From: Parabacteroides distasonis | GTDB taxonomy: Bacteria; Bacteroidota; Bacteroidia; Bacteroidales; Tannerellaceae | NCBI RefSeq assembly: GCF_004793765.1 | Contig: NZ_SRYM01000024.1 | Coordinates: 1-59,230, forward strand | Direction: 5' to 3' | Length of the DNA stretch: 59,230 bases | In this document: in pieces, positions 24,623 through 32,939 of the stretch | Layout: each line of letters opens with the position of its first letter | Numbering within the stretch: the first letter of the stretch is position 1 | Notes under the pieces: model-generated | What the model saw: the letters and a program-made list of their open reading frames with translations, nothing else | Database searches by the model: none | Told to the model about the DNA's origin: nothing | Program-made: the position numbers and the translations under genes

Positions 24623-25312
24623 TTAATTCTGCTTAAGCAACTCCGTCAGCCTCTTGACCCCTTCCGAGGCTCCAGCCTGTATATGCTTGATATCGTTGCG
24701 ATAAGTGCGTACGTCTTTTGGGTCGATCAAGTAGATCGGTTGGCCCCGGCGCACGTAGTTCAGCAAGCCGGCGGCAGGATAGACGTTTAAGGAGGTGCCG
24801 ATAATCACGAAGATATCACAATCTTCCACCAGTTTGATGGAAGGCTCTATCATGGGTACCGCCTCACCAAACCATACGACGAAAGGACGTAGCTGATTTC
24901 CGTAAGGGTCTTTGTCTCCCAGATGAATATCCGGGTTCTCTGGTGATAGATCGTAGGTCGTGTCCAGGTCCCTTACGGAACATGCCTTCATCAACTCCCC
25001 ATGCAGATGGATTACGTGGCTGCTATCCGCACGTTCATGTAAATTGTCGATATTCTGGGTAATGATCCGTACATCGAAATCTTTCTCCAAAGCTGCTAAC
25101 CCGAGGTGACCAGCGTTAGGTTTCGTACTCAATAATTCTCTTCTGCGCTGGTTGTAGAAGTCGAGAACCAATTTCGGGTTGGCGGTGAAGCCTTCCGGCG
25201 TGGCGACATCTTCCACCCGGTATTTCTCCCATAACCCGTCCGAGTTACGGAAAGTGGAGATACCGCTTTCTGCGCTCATACCCGCTCCGGTAAGTATGAC
25301 TAACTTTTTCAT
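24623..25312 (-). CDS. cobB: NAD-dependent protein deacylase (sirtuin, class III-like)
   Basis: The 229-aa protein is a SIR2-family enzyme that removes acyl groups from lysines using NAD+. Residues seen: GAGMSAESGIS (9-19), FRNSDGLWEKY, TQNIDNLHERA, and the catalytic His105 in HLHGEL. Tyr53 and Arg56 in the DFYNQRRRELL helix are the pair that mark class III sirtuins with desuccinylase/demalonylase activity. The cysteine pairs of the usual zinc module are absent; only one Cys follows the catalytic His. The enzyme is cytosolic and stands alone between convergent and divergent genes. Confidence 0.9.
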   Translation of the reverse strand: MKKLVILTGAGMSAESGISTFRNSDGLWEKYRVEDVATPEGFTANPKLVLDFYNQRRRELLSTKPNAGHLGLAALEKDFDVRIITQNIDNLHERADSSHVIHLHGELMKACSVRDLDTTYDLSPENPDIHLGDKDPYGNQLRPFVVWFGEAVPMIEPSIKLVEDCDIFVIIGTSLNVYPAAGLLNYVRRGQPIYLIDPKDVRTYRNDIKHIQAGASEGVKRLTELLKQN

Positions 25313-25441
25313 CTGTTACTTGCTTTTAATGTAAATGTATAGGTGTACATAATATATTTACGAAGTTACGACTTTATTTCGTAAAAAACTTTGGATGAAA
25401 TAAAAAGTTCTTACAAAATGCTGTTATACGATTAAAAGCAT

Positions 25442-25449
25442 TACTTTTG
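25442..25449 (+). promoter_or_regulatory. Candidate -7 box of the FKBP operon
   Basis: TACTTTTG matches TAnnTTTG about 30 bp before the ATG at 25479. No convincing -33 box is at the usual distance. Confidence 0.35.
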
Positions 25450-25478
25450 TGGCTTATAATTAGTTGAACAAAAAAAGA

Positions 25479-26066
25479 ATGGATAAAGTAAGTTATGCGC
25501 TTGGCTTAAGTATCGGAAATAATTTCCAAAACTCAGGCATCAAGGATCTTCAGGTAGAAGATTTTGTACAGGGATTGAAAGACGTCTTAACAGAGGCAAA
25601 ACCTGCTCTTAGTTATGATGAGGCAAAACAAGTGATCAATGATTATTTCATGAAGCTTCAACAAGAGAAACTGGAGATCAATAAGAAAGCCGGTGAGGAG
25701 TTCCTTTCTATCAATAAGCATAAGGCGGGTGTGGTAGAGTTGCCTAGCGGTTTGCAATATGAGGTGCTGAAGAATGGTACGGGCGCTAGACCTACGGCGA
25801 ACGATAAAGTGAAATGCCACTATCACGGTACGTTAATCAACGGTCAGGTGTTTGATAGCTCCGTACAGAGAGGTGAGCCCGCCGTATTCGGTGTTTCACA
25901 GGTAATCCCGGGATGGGTAGAGGCCTTGCAGTTGATGCCGGTCGGTTCTAAATGGAGATTGTTTATCCCGTCTAACCTTGCTTATGGCGAACGTGGGGCA
26001 GGTGAGGCTATCGAGCCGAATAGTACGTTGATCTTCGACGTTGAGTTATTAGATATCGAAAAATAA
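25479..26066 (+). CDS. FKBP-type peptidyl-prolyl isomerase, cytoplasmic
   Basis: The 195-aa protein has an N-terminal dimerization domain (MDKVSYALGLSIGNNFQNSG), a helical linker and a C-terminal FKBP domain with VKCHYHGTLINGQVFDSS, FGVSQVIPGWVEALQLMPVG and LAYGERGAGEAIEPNSTLIF. It catalyses cis-trans isomerization of prolyl bonds in protein folding. No signal peptide is present, so it resembles FklB. I use the ATG at 25479; an in-frame TTG lies 15 bp upstream. An exported paralog follows after 20 bp, making a two-gene operon. Confidence 0.9.
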   Translation: MDKVSYALGLSIGNNFQNSGIKDLQVEDFVQGLKDVLTEAKPALSYDEAKQVINDYFMKLQQEKLEINKKAGEEFLSINKHKAGVVELPSGLQYEVLKNGTGARPTANDKVKCHYHGTLINGQVFDSSVQRGEPAVFGVSQVIPGWVEALQLMPVGSKWRLFIPSNLAYGERGAGEAIEPNSTLIFDVELLDIEK

Positions 26067-26086
26067 TATATAAGAGTTAAAGAAAA

Positions 26087-26797
26087 ATGAAAAAGTTAAG
26101 TGTATTAGTCGCTACAGTGATTGTAGCAATGGGCGCATCTTTCACCTCTTGCGGTGATTCTCACAAGAGTGCGAGCTTGAAGACTTCTATCGATAGCGCA
26201 AGCTACGCTATTGGTATCAGTACAGGTGCCGGTTATAAGGAGAACTTAAAGACTTTGCCTGGTGGTGAGGCTAACGTAGATGATTTGATCGCTGGTTTTA
26301 TCCAGGCTATCAAGGGCGATTCCTCCGCTATGAAGATGACTCCGCAAGAAGCTCAACAATATTTGCAGACCTATTTCGTAGAGGCTCAGGCTCGCGAGGC
26401 CCAGAAGACAAAAGAAGAGGGCGAGAAGTTCTTGGCCGAGAATAAGACAAAAGAAGGTGTTATCACGACTGAGAGCGGCTTACAATATAAGGTAGAGAAA
26501 GAAGGTACAGGTGCGAAGCCGACCGCTACTGATAAGGTAAAAGTTCATTATACCGGAACGCTGTTGGACGGTACTAAGTTTGATAGCTCTGTGGATCGTG
26601 GCGAGCCGGCTGAGTTCGGTGTTGGCCAAGTAATCAAGGGTTGGACTGAGGGCTTGCAGATTATGCCGGTTGGTTCTAAATATATCTTTTGGATCCCGGC
26701 TGAGTTGGCTTATGGCGAACGTGGCGCAGGACAAGACATCAAACCGAACAGTGTGTTGAAGTTCGAGGTTGAGTTGCTTGACATCATAAAAGAATAA
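26087..26797 (+). CDS. FKBP-type peptidyl-prolyl isomerase, lipoprotein
   Basis: This 236-aa paralog begins with a lipoprotein signal (VIVAMGASFTSCGDS, lipid-modified Cys22) and should work in the periplasm, like FkpA/Mip. The dimerization domain (SIDSASYAIGISTGAGYKEN) and linker are followed by the FKBP domain (VKVHYTGTLLDGTKFDSSVD, VIKGWTEGLQIMPVGSKY, LAYGERGAGQDIKPNSVLKF). The pair of cytoplasmic and periplasmic isomerases presumably arose by duplication. A strong terminator follows. Confidence 0.9.
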   Translation: MKKLSVLVATVIVAMGASFTSCGDSHKSASLKTSIDSASYAIGISTGAGYKENLKTLPGGEANVDDLIAGFIQAIKGDSSAMKMTPQEAQQYLQTYFVEAQAREAQKTKEEGEKFLAENKTKEGVITTESGLQYKVEKEGTGAKPTATDKVKVHYTGTLLDGTKFDSSVDRGEPAEFGVGQVIKGWTEGLQIMPVGSKYIFWIPAELAYGERGAGQDIKPNSVLKFEVELLDIIKE

Positions 26798-26835
26798 GTA
26801 GCGAAAAAATAGAAACAGAACGTTTGTAAGATAAT

Positions 26836-26878
26836 AAGCGGGCAAATTATGCTAAAAAGCATTTTTTGCCCGCTTTTA
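26836..26878 (+). terminator. Terminator of the FKBP operon
   Basis: AAGCGGGCAAA pairs with TTTGCCCGCTT around a small inner hairpin (ATGCTAAAAAGCAT) and is followed by T-rich sequence. Confidence 0.8.
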
Positions 26879-26933
26879 TTATTTATTGATTACTTTTTTC
26901 TTTCACAATGATATGGGATTCAAATTTATTATA

Positions 26934-26941
26934 TACTTTTG
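26934..26941 (+). promoter_or_regulatory. Candidate -7 box of the Lrp-type regulator gene
   Basis: TACTTTTG matches TAnnTTTG about 41 bp upstream of the ATG at 26982; the -33 box is not evident. Confidence 0.35.
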
Positions 26942-26981
26942 ATACATTAAATCTGAATGCATATAATAAAGCGAATTTAAA

Positions 26982-27449
26982 ATGGAGAAGATAGACAAAC
27001 TGGACCGGCAGATATTGAACATTATTTCAAAGAATGCTAGGATTCCTTTTAAAGATGTTGCCGAGGAGTGCGGCGTATCTCGTGCAGCTATTCATCAGCG
27101 GGTTCAACGCATGATTGATATGAATGTGATCGTTGGCTCAGGGTATCACATCAATCCTAAAATATTAGGGTATAATACATGTACCTATATCGGCGTGAAA
27201 CTGGAGCGTGGATCTATGTACAAGGATGTTGTCCCGGAATTCGAGAAAATACCCGAAGTGGTAGAATGCCATTTCACTACGGGGCCGTATACGATGCTGA
27301 TCAAGCTGTATGCCCGTGATAACGAGCATTTGATGGAACTTTTGAACTCCAAGATTCAAGAGATACCGGGTGTTACGGCTACAGAGACTTTGATTTCTTT
27401 ACGCCAAAGTGTTAAACGTGAGATTCCTATCTGTAATATCAATGAATAA
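26982..27449 (+). CDS. Lrp/AsnC family transcriptional regulator
   Basis: The 155-aa protein has the standard layout: an N-terminal helix-turn-helix (KLDRQILNIISKNARIPF, then CGVSRAAIHQRVQRM) and a C-terminal RAM ligand-binding domain (YIGVKLERGSMYKDV to ETLISLRQSVKREI). Such proteins form octamers that respond to amino acids and control their metabolism and transport. The target cannot be read from sequence; its own promoter region and the amino-acid exporters elsewhere in the window are possible targets by inference only. Confidence 0.92.
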   Translation: MEKIDKLDRQILNIISKNARIPFKDVAEECGVSRAAIHQRVQRMIDMNVIVGSGYHINPKILGYNTCTYIGVKLERGSMYKDVVPEFEKIPEVVECHFTTGPYTMLIKLYARDNEHLMELLNSKIQEIPGVTATETLISLRQSVKREIPICNINE

Positions 27450-27469
27450 GACGAAGAATTATACATGAG

Positions 27470-27497
27470 CCCGGCCTATTCCAGTGCCGGGTTTTTT
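27470..27497 (+). terminator. Terminator after the Lrp-type gene
   Basis: CCCGGC (27470-27475) pairs with GCCGGG (27486-27491), followed by six T. Confidence 0.8.
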
Positions 27498-27512
27498 GGT
27501 TTGTGAGGTTCT

Positions 27513-28895
27513 ATGAGTAAATATATTGCAATATTCGTTTTCGTATTCAGTTTGTTTTCTTTGGGAGTACATGCGGGGGAAAGTTTTCGTTTTCGGGTGT
27601 ATTTGAAAGATAAAGGGGATTCCGGTTATACGCTGGATAACCCGGAGGAATATCTTTCCAAGGAGTCTCTCGAGCGACGGAACCGGCAAGGTATATCGGT
27701 GTCGGAATCGGATTTGCCGATCGCTCAAGCTTATCTGGATACCTTGTCCGCCAATGGAGGAAAACCGGTGCTGGAGAGTAAATGGTTCTCTACGGTCGTG
27801 GTGTCCAGTCCGGATAGCTTGGTCGCTGAGCGTCTCTTGCGCCTCCCGATCGTGGATTCCGTGAAATGGGTCTGGAAAGGTGACGAGGAAATCGATATTC
27901 CTAGGGAGGAGAATGATACGACACGGTTTATGCCAATAGATAAACCGGAGAAATCGCCTTACGGTTATGCCGAGGAGCAGATCAAGATGCTGAACGGTAT
28001 CAAATTGCATGAGGCGGGCTTTAAGGGTAAGGGTATGCGTGTGGCCGTGGTCGATGCCGGTTTCATGAACGTGGATCGGATCAGCGTATTTGATTCCTTG
28101 CGGTTATTAGGAACGCATAACGTGGTTTTCCCCGGCCGAAGCGTTTTCATCGGGGATGATCATGGGACGAAGGTCTTATCTTGCTTGGCCGCTGATGCGC
28201 CGGGTTTGATGGTCGGTACGGCTCCCCAAGCCGAATATTGGCTGATAAAGAGCGAGGATAGCCGTTCGGAGTTTCCCATCGAGGAGGATTATTGGACGGC
28301 AGCTATGGAATTTGCCGATAGCGTGGGAGTGGATGTGGTCTCTTCTTCGTTGGGGTATTTCTCTTTTGATGTAGAGGCCCTGAACTATCATCAAGATCAA
28401 TTGGACGGGAAGACTTCCTTGATCAGTCGTGCCGCTAAGATGGCTTCATCAAAAGGGATCTTGTTGTTTAGTAGCGCCGGCAACGAGGGGGGCGGTAGCT
28501 GGGGAAAGATAACCTTTCCTGCGGATGCCCCGGATATATTGACAGTGGGTGCTATCACGGATCGTAAGAAGAAAAGTAATTTCAGTTCTGTCGGCTTTAC
28601 GGCGGATTACCGAGTGAAGCCGGATGTGGTTGCCTTGGGTACGGGCTGTTGCGTGATAGATCCTACGGGGAATATCCGTTACGCGAACGGTACCTCTTTC
28701 GCTACGCCGATCTTAGCGGGGTTGGGTGTTTGTCTATGGCAAGCGTTTCCCGGTCTGACGAATAAGGATATAATCTCTCTTTTGCAGCGTTTCGGCAGTA
28801 AGTTTGAGCAACCGGACGCTGAGTTGGGATATGGCATCCCGGATGTGTACAAAGCTTATAAACAAGAGCGTAAATATGCGGCCGAATCTAAATAA
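27513..28895 (+). CDS. S8 family subtilisin-like serine peptidase, exported
   Basis: The 460-aa protein has a signal peptide (MSKYIAIFVFVFSLFSLGVHA), an N-terminal region of about 150 aa with propeptide-like features, and a subtilase domain with Asp181 (RVAVVDAGF), His217 (GDDHGTKVLS), the oxyanion Asn in SSAGNEGGG and Ser395 in NGTSFATPILAG. It would act in the periplasm or outside the cell. No T9SS tail is seen at the C-terminus. The gene overlaps the start of xseA by 20 bp, which links a peptidase to a DNA repair operon, probably without functional meaning. Confidence 0.92.
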   Translation: MSKYIAIFVFVFSLFSLGVHAGESFRFRVYLKDKGDSGYTLDNPEEYLSKESLERRNRQGISVSESDLPIAQAYLDTLSANGGKPVLESKWFSTVVVSSPDSLVAERLLRLPIVDSVKWVWKGDEEIDIPREENDTTRFMPIDKPEKSPYGYAEEQIKMLNGIKLHEAGFKGKGMRVAVVDAGFMNVDRISVFDSLRLLGTHNVVFPGRSVFIGDDHGTKVLSCLAADAPGLMVGTAPQAEYWLIKSEDSRSEFPIEEDYWTAAMEFADSVGVDVVSSSLGYFSFDVEALNYHQDQLDGKTSLISRAAKMASSKGILLFSSAGNEGGGSWGKITFPADAPDILTVGAITDRKKKSNFSSVGFTADYRVKPDVVALGTGCCVIDPTGNIRYANGTSFATPILAGLGVCLWQAFPGLTNKDIISLLQRFGSKFEQPDAELGYGIPDVYKAYKQERKYAAESK

Positions 28896-30222
28896 CTTAT
28901 CGGGTGAGAAAGAGGCTTTATCTTTGTTAGAGCTGAATACTCGCATACGGGGTGCGCTGTCGAGGGCTTTCCCGGAGACTTGCTGGGTGCGTGCGGAGAT
29001 GAGCGATGTGCGGGTGAATACCGCTTCCGGCCATTGCTACCTGGAGTTCGTGGAGAAGAATTTGCGGACCGGGCAGATGGTCGCCAAGGTGCGAGGCTCT
29101 ATCTGGGCGAAGACATTCCGTATGTTGAGGCCCTATTTCGAGATGGAGACTGGTCAGCTGTTCGCCTCAGGCTTGAAGGTGCTGGTAAAGGTATCGGTCG
29201 AGTTTCACGAGCTATATGGATTGAGTCTTACGGTATTGGATATAGATCCCGCCTATACGTTAGGCGATATGGTGCGCAAGCGTATGGAGATCATCCGCCA
29301 ATTGCAGGAGGAGGGCGTCTTTACGCTGAACAAGGAATTGCCTTTCCCTAAGCTTCCTAAGCGGATCGCCCTCATTACCTCTCCGACGGCCGCCGGTTAT
29401 GAGGATTTCATGAATCAACTGATACATAATAAGGCGGGATACCCGTTTTATGTGAAGCTATTCCCCGCCTTGATGCAGGGAGATCGGACGGAGGCTTCTG
29501 TTATAGCCGCTTTGGACAAGATTTATCAACACCAAGATCTCTTCGATGTGGTCGTGATGATCCGGGGAGGCGGGGCAACTTCCGACTTGAACAGCTTCGA
29601 CTCCTATCTGTTGGCGGCGAATTGTGCGCAATTCCCTTTGCCGATTATCACGGGCATCGGACACGAGCGGGATGATACGGTCGTGGATCTGGTAGCGCAT
29701 ACCCGGATGAAGACACCGACCGCTGTCGCTGAGTTCCTGATTTCCAGGATGGACAGCGTTGCCGAGGAGTTGGAAGCGTTGCGGCAAGCAGTCCGTTTAT
29801 CGACGATGGATATCCTATCCCGCCGGAAGAACGAGTTGCAGTTGCTCGCCACCCGTTTCCCTTCTGTCGTGACCAACCGGATCGAGCGGAATCGTTCGGG
29901 ACTGCAGACGATCGCAAGTCGTTTGCCTGCGATGGCATCGGGCTTGTTATCCCGCCGCCAGTCGCTGCTTGAGAATACGGAGCTGCGTTTACGGAACGGC
30001 GTTACTTCCAGTCTCTCCGAAGGTGCACGTTTCATCCAGCTTACGGAGCAGTTCATCAAGATGGCTTCTCCCGATTATATCTTGAAGCGAGGTTATAGCC
30101 TGACCCTGAAAGAGGGCAAGATCATCAAACATGCCTCCGATCTGCGAGTCGGCGATAAACTGACGACTCGCTTTATCGATAGCGAAATAAACGTCATAGT
30201 TGACGGTTTAGTTGACAGTTGA
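28876..30222 (+). CDS. xseA: Exodeoxyribonuclease VII large subunit
   Basis: From the ATG at 28876 the protein has 448 aa: an N-terminal OB-fold (LSLLELNTRIRGALSRAFPE, RAEMSDVRVNTASGHCYLEF) and the catalytic domain with RIALITSPTAAGYEDF, VVMIRGGGATSDLNSFDSY and ITGIGHERDDTVVDLVAHTR. ExoVII degrades single-stranded DNA with XseB. The longer open frame from 28804 is only overlap with the subtilase gene. The last codons run into a heptamer repeat, so the C-terminus (VIVDGLVDS) is partly encoded by repeat DNA. Confidence 0.95.
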   Translation: MRPNLNNLSGEKEALSLLELNTRIRGALSRAFPETCWVRAEMSDVRVNTASGHCYLEFVEKNLRTGQMVAKVRGSIWAKTFRMLRPYFEMETGQLFASGLKVLVKVSVEFHELYGLSLTVLDIDPAYTLGDMVRKRMEIIRQLQEEGVFTLNKELPFPKLPKRIALITSPTAAGYEDFMNQLIHNKAGYPFYVKLFPALMQGDRTEASVIAALDKIYQHQDLFDVVVMIRGGGATSDLNSFDSYLLAANCAQFPLPIITGIGHERDDTVVDLVAHTRMKTPTAVAEFLISRMDSVAEELEALRQAVRLSTMDILSRRKNELQLLATRFPSVVTNRIERNRSGLQTIASRLPAMASGLLSRRQSLLENTELRLRNGVTSSLSEGARFIQLTEQFIKMASPDYILKRGYSLTLKEGKIIKHASDLRVGDKLTTRFIDSEINVIVDGLVDS

Positions 30223-30321
30223 CAAGTGACAGTTGACAGTTGTTTTGCGCATGTATGAACTGTCAACTGTCACTTATCAACTATCAACTAACCTGTCAAC
30301 TGTCAACTATCAACTGTCAAT
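30198..30321. repeat. Heptamer repeats (AGTTGAC / GTCAACT) forming an inverted array
   Basis: The xseA-xseB gap and the end of xseA consist of degenerate 7-bp units: AGTTGACAGTTGACA-type on the left (30198-30241) and the complementary CTGTCAACTGTCAACT-type on the right (30258-30321). The two arms can pair around TGTTTTGCGCATGTATGAA. The xseA stop codon is inside the left arm. Such heptamer arrays are frequent in Bacteroidota intergenic regions; their role is unknown. Confidence 0.85.
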
Positions 30322-30330
30322 TAACGAAAT

Positions 30331-30528
30331 ATGGCAAAGAAAGAAGAAACTTATAACGAGGCGATCGAGAAGCTACGTAAGATCGTGGCAGAGATCGAGC
30401 ATGGAGACTTGGATGTCGATATCCTCTCCGAGAAGGTAAAGGAGGCCACCCGCCTGATCAAGCTCTGCAAGGAGAAGCTCTATAAAGTGGACGAGGAGGT
30501 TAAAAAAGTATTGGAGGAACTGGAGTGA
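30331..30528 (+). CDS. xseB: Exodeoxyribonuclease VII small subunit
   Basis: The 65-aa helical protein matches XseB: TYNEAIEKLRKIVAEIEHGD, then LDVDILSEKVKEATRLIKLC and KLYKVDEEVKKVLEEL. It binds XseA to form the ssDNA nuclease. It lies 108 bp after xseA across a heptamer-repeat hairpin and overlaps ispD by one base (TGATG), so it is coupled to ispD. Confidence 0.95.
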   Translation: MAKKEETYNEAIEKLRKIVAEIEHGDLDVDILSEKVKEATRLIKLCKEKLYKVDEEVKKVLEELE

Positions 30529-31229
30529 TGGATCGATATGTCTTGATTGTCGCCGGAGGAAAGGGGCTTCGTATGGGCGGAGATCTGCCGAAACAATTTA
30601 TCCCGATGCAGGGGAAACCGCTGTTGATGCACACGTTGGAGGTCTTTCACCGTTGGGACGCTTCCGCAAGGATCATCCTTGTGCTTCCGGAGGATCATCA
30701 GCCCTATTGGAAGATGCTTTGCGAGGAAATCGGCTGCAAGGTGCCCCATGCGATCGTGAAGGGGGGAACGACTCGCTTCTTCTCTGTCAAGAACGGATTG
30801 GATTGGCTCTTGGCGGAGCGGCATCGGGAGGGAATGGAGGATAGTGATTTGAGCTTGGTCGCCGTACACGATGGTGTCCGTCCTTTCGTCTCTCCGGAGG
30901 TGATCGGTGCCTGCTTCGAGAAGGCAGCTACCGCAGGAGCCGTGATCCCGGTCGTCCCGATGATCGATTCCCTGCGGGAGGTGGACGCGAACGGAAGTCA
31001 TCCAGTAGATCGTTCCCGCTATATGGCCGTGCAGACCCCGCAGGTCTTCCACTTGGCACTCTTGGCAAAGGCCTACGAGCAACCCTATTCGTCCCTCTTT
31101 ACGGACGACGCCTCCGTGGTAGAGGCGATGGGCCATGCGATCGATACGGTGCCCGGCGATCGGGAGAATATCAAGATCACCACCCCCTTTGATCTCTTGA
31201 TTGCGGAAGCGATCGGGTTCCGAACGTAG
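30528..31229 (+). CDS. ispD: 2-C-methyl-D-erythritol 4-phosphate cytidylyltransferase
   Basis: The 233-aa protein is IspD: it attaches CMP to methylerythritol 4-phosphate in the non-mevalonate isoprenoid pathway. Motifs seen are the nucleotide loop IVAGGKGLRMGGDLPKQF, the VKGGTTRFFSVKNGL segment, AVHDGVRPFVS and the final TDDASVVEAMG and GDRENIKITTPFDL. The ATG at 30528 shares a base with the xseB stop. Heptamer repeats of another type follow the gene. Confidence 0.93.
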   Translation: MDRYVLIVAGGKGLRMGGDLPKQFIPMQGKPLLMHTLEVFHRWDASARIILVLPEDHQPYWKMLCEEIGCKVPHAIVKGGTTRFFSVKNGLDWLLAERHREGMEDSDLSLVAVHDGVRPFVSPEVIGACFEKAATAGAVIPVVPMIDSLREVDANGSHPVDRSRYMAVQTPQVFHLALLAKAYEQPYSSLFTDDASVVEAMGHAIDTVPGDRENIKITTPFDLLIAEAIGFRT

Positions 31230-31261
31230 GGGGGCGGATCACTGTGAGGAAGGGACTCTGA

Positions 31262-31292
31262 AAATTCACAATTCACAATTCATAATTCACAA
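31262..31292. repeat. AATTCAC heptamer repeats
   Basis: Four direct units (AATTCACAATTCACAATTCAT and one more) follow the ispD gene and end in a T run. This is a different heptamer family from the one between xseA and xseB, 1 kb away. Confidence 0.7.
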
Positions 31293-31338
31293 TTTTTTGC
31301 CTACTTTTGTTCATCAGTCACATCAAACACGGCGTATC

Positions 31339-32907
31339 ATGAGTCAGACACTCTATCCCATCGGCATACAGAACTTCGAGAGCCTTCGCAAGGACGGTTA
31401 TCTTTATATTGATAAGACGGCTTTGGTTTACCAATTAGCGAATACCGGACGCTATTATTTCCTGAGCCGTCCCCGCCGCTTCGGGAAGAGCTTGTTGCTT
31501 TCCACATTGGAGGCCTATTTCCAAGGGAAGAGAGAGTTGTTCGAGGGATTGGCGATCGAGCGGTTGGAGAAGGAGTGGGCTGAACATCCCGTGCTGCATC
31601 TTGATCTGAATATTGCGCGATACGCTTCCACGACAGATCTGGAAGACCTTTTGAACCGCAACCTCGTCGCATGGGAAAAACTTTATGAGGCGGATCCTGC
31701 GGAAAGAAGTCTGCCTTTACGCTTCGCCGGAGTGATCGATCGGGCTTACCGAAAGACCGGCCAGCGTGTCGTGATCTTGATTGATGAATACGACAAGCCC
31801 TTGTTGCAGAACTTGCACGACGAGGAGATGCAAACGCGACTACGAGACATGCTCAAGCCCTTTTATGGCGTATTGAAGACGATGGATCGGGCCATCCGCT
31901 TCGCCCTGCTGACCGGTGTGACCAAGTTCGGCAAGGTGAGCGTGTTCAGCGACCTCAACAATCTCCGGGACATTTCGATGCTCAATCAGTATATCGAGAT
32001 TTGTGGCATTTCCGAACAAGAGATCCACACCTATATGGAAGAGGAATTGAAGGCGTTGGCCAACACGCAGGGCATGACTTATGAGGAGACCTGCCGGAAA
32101 CTCAAACGATGTTATGACGGATACCATTTTACCGCTAATTCCGAGGGCTTATACAATCCCTTCAGCCTGCTGAACACCTTTGCCAACAAGGAGTTTGGAG
32201 ACTACTGGTTCGAGACCGGTACGCCCTCCTACCTTGTGGAACTGCTCAAACGCACGCATTATGATTTGTATGAGATGGCCAACAACGAGACCGACGCCGA
32301 CACGCTCAACAGCATCGACGCCGCCTCGAACAATCCCATACCGGTCATCTACCAAAGCGGATACCTGACCATCAAGGACTATGAGCCCCGCTTTGGTATC
32401 TATAAATTGGGCTTTCCCAACCAAGAGGTGGAGGAAGGGTTCGTCAAGTATCTTTTACCTTTTTATGCTAACATACAGGCTCAAAAGACTCCTTTCGAGA
32501 TCGGACGATTCGTTAGGGAGGTGGAGAGTGGCGACTACGACGCCTTCTTCCGCCGTCTGCAAAGCTTCTTCGCAGATACTTCCTACGAGGCGATCATCGG
32601 CCGGAACCCGGAACGGGATACGGAACTGCATTACCGAAACGTGCTCTTCATCGTCTTCCGTCTTGTCGGGCTATACACACAAGTGGAGTACCACACCGCG
32701 AACGGGCGTATCGACCTCGTCTTGCAGACCGACCAATACATCTATATCATGGAGTTCAAGCTGAACGGCACCGCCGAGGAGGCCTTGCGGCAGATCGAGG
32801 AGAAAGGCTACGCCCTTCCCTTCGCCCATGATGAGCGCGAGCTTTTCAAGATCGGCGTGAACTTCTCTGCGGCAACAAGGAATATCGAGCGGTGGCTGGT
32901 AGGTTGA
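31339..32907 (+). CDS. AAA-ATPase-like protein with C-terminal PD-(D/E)XK nuclease domain
   Basis: The 522-aa protein begins YPIGIQNFESLRKDGYLYID, the hallmark of the AAA-ATPase-like/DUF1703 family. Walker A is in SRPRRFGKSLLLST and Walker B in VVILIDEYDKPL. The C-terminal domain has the nuclease-like core GRIDLVLQTDQYIYIMEFKL (D-x(n)-E-x-K). The family is common and repeated in Bacteroidota and is thought to be mobile or defence-related; its function is unknown. The start is taken at MSQTLYP (31339), not the longer frame from 31201. It sits between ispD and the accessory region at 33-36 kb. Confidence 0.88.
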   Translation: MSQTLYPIGIQNFESLRKDGYLYIDKTALVYQLANTGRYYFLSRPRRFGKSLLLSTLEAYFQGKRELFEGLAIERLEKEWAEHPVLHLDLNIARYASTTDLEDLLNRNLVAWEKLYEADPAERSLPLRFAGVIDRAYRKTGQRVVILIDEYDKPLLQNLHDEEMQTRLRDMLKPFYGVLKTMDRAIRFALLTGVTKFGKVSVFSDLNNLRDISMLNQYIEICGISEQEIHTYMEEELKALANTQGMTYEETCRKLKRCYDGYHFTANSEGLYNPFSLLNTFANKEFGDYWFETGTPSYLVELLKRTHYDLYEMANNETDADTLNSIDAASNNPIPVIYQSGYLTIKDYEPRFGIYKLGFPNQEVEEGFVKYLLPFYANIQAQKTPFEIGRFVREVESGDYDAFFRRLQSFFADTSYEAIIGRNPERDTELHYRNVLFIVFRLVGLYTQVEYHTANGRIDLVLQTDQYIYIMEFKLNGTAEEALRQIEEKGYALPFAHDERELFKIGVNFSAATRNIERWLVG

Positions 32908-32939
32908 ATAAAGAGAACGGAAAGGATACTTTAGTGTGA

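Noticed and set aside
27459-28010. 183-aa minus-strand frame opposite the subtilase gene
   Set aside because: Shadow of the subtilase coding strand; Arg/His-rich composition typical of antisense frames.
30198-30321. CRISPR-like array
   Set aside because: The units are only 7 bp, directly adjoining, with no spacers and no cas genes nearby.
30233-30439. 68-aa frame starting in the heptamer repeats
   Set aside because: It is made of repeat translation plus an out-of-frame reading of xseB.
31201-31338. N-terminal extension of the AAA-ATPase-like protein
   Set aside because: The extension is read through the end of ispD and the AATTCAC repeats; the family start is at MSQTLYPIGIQNF.
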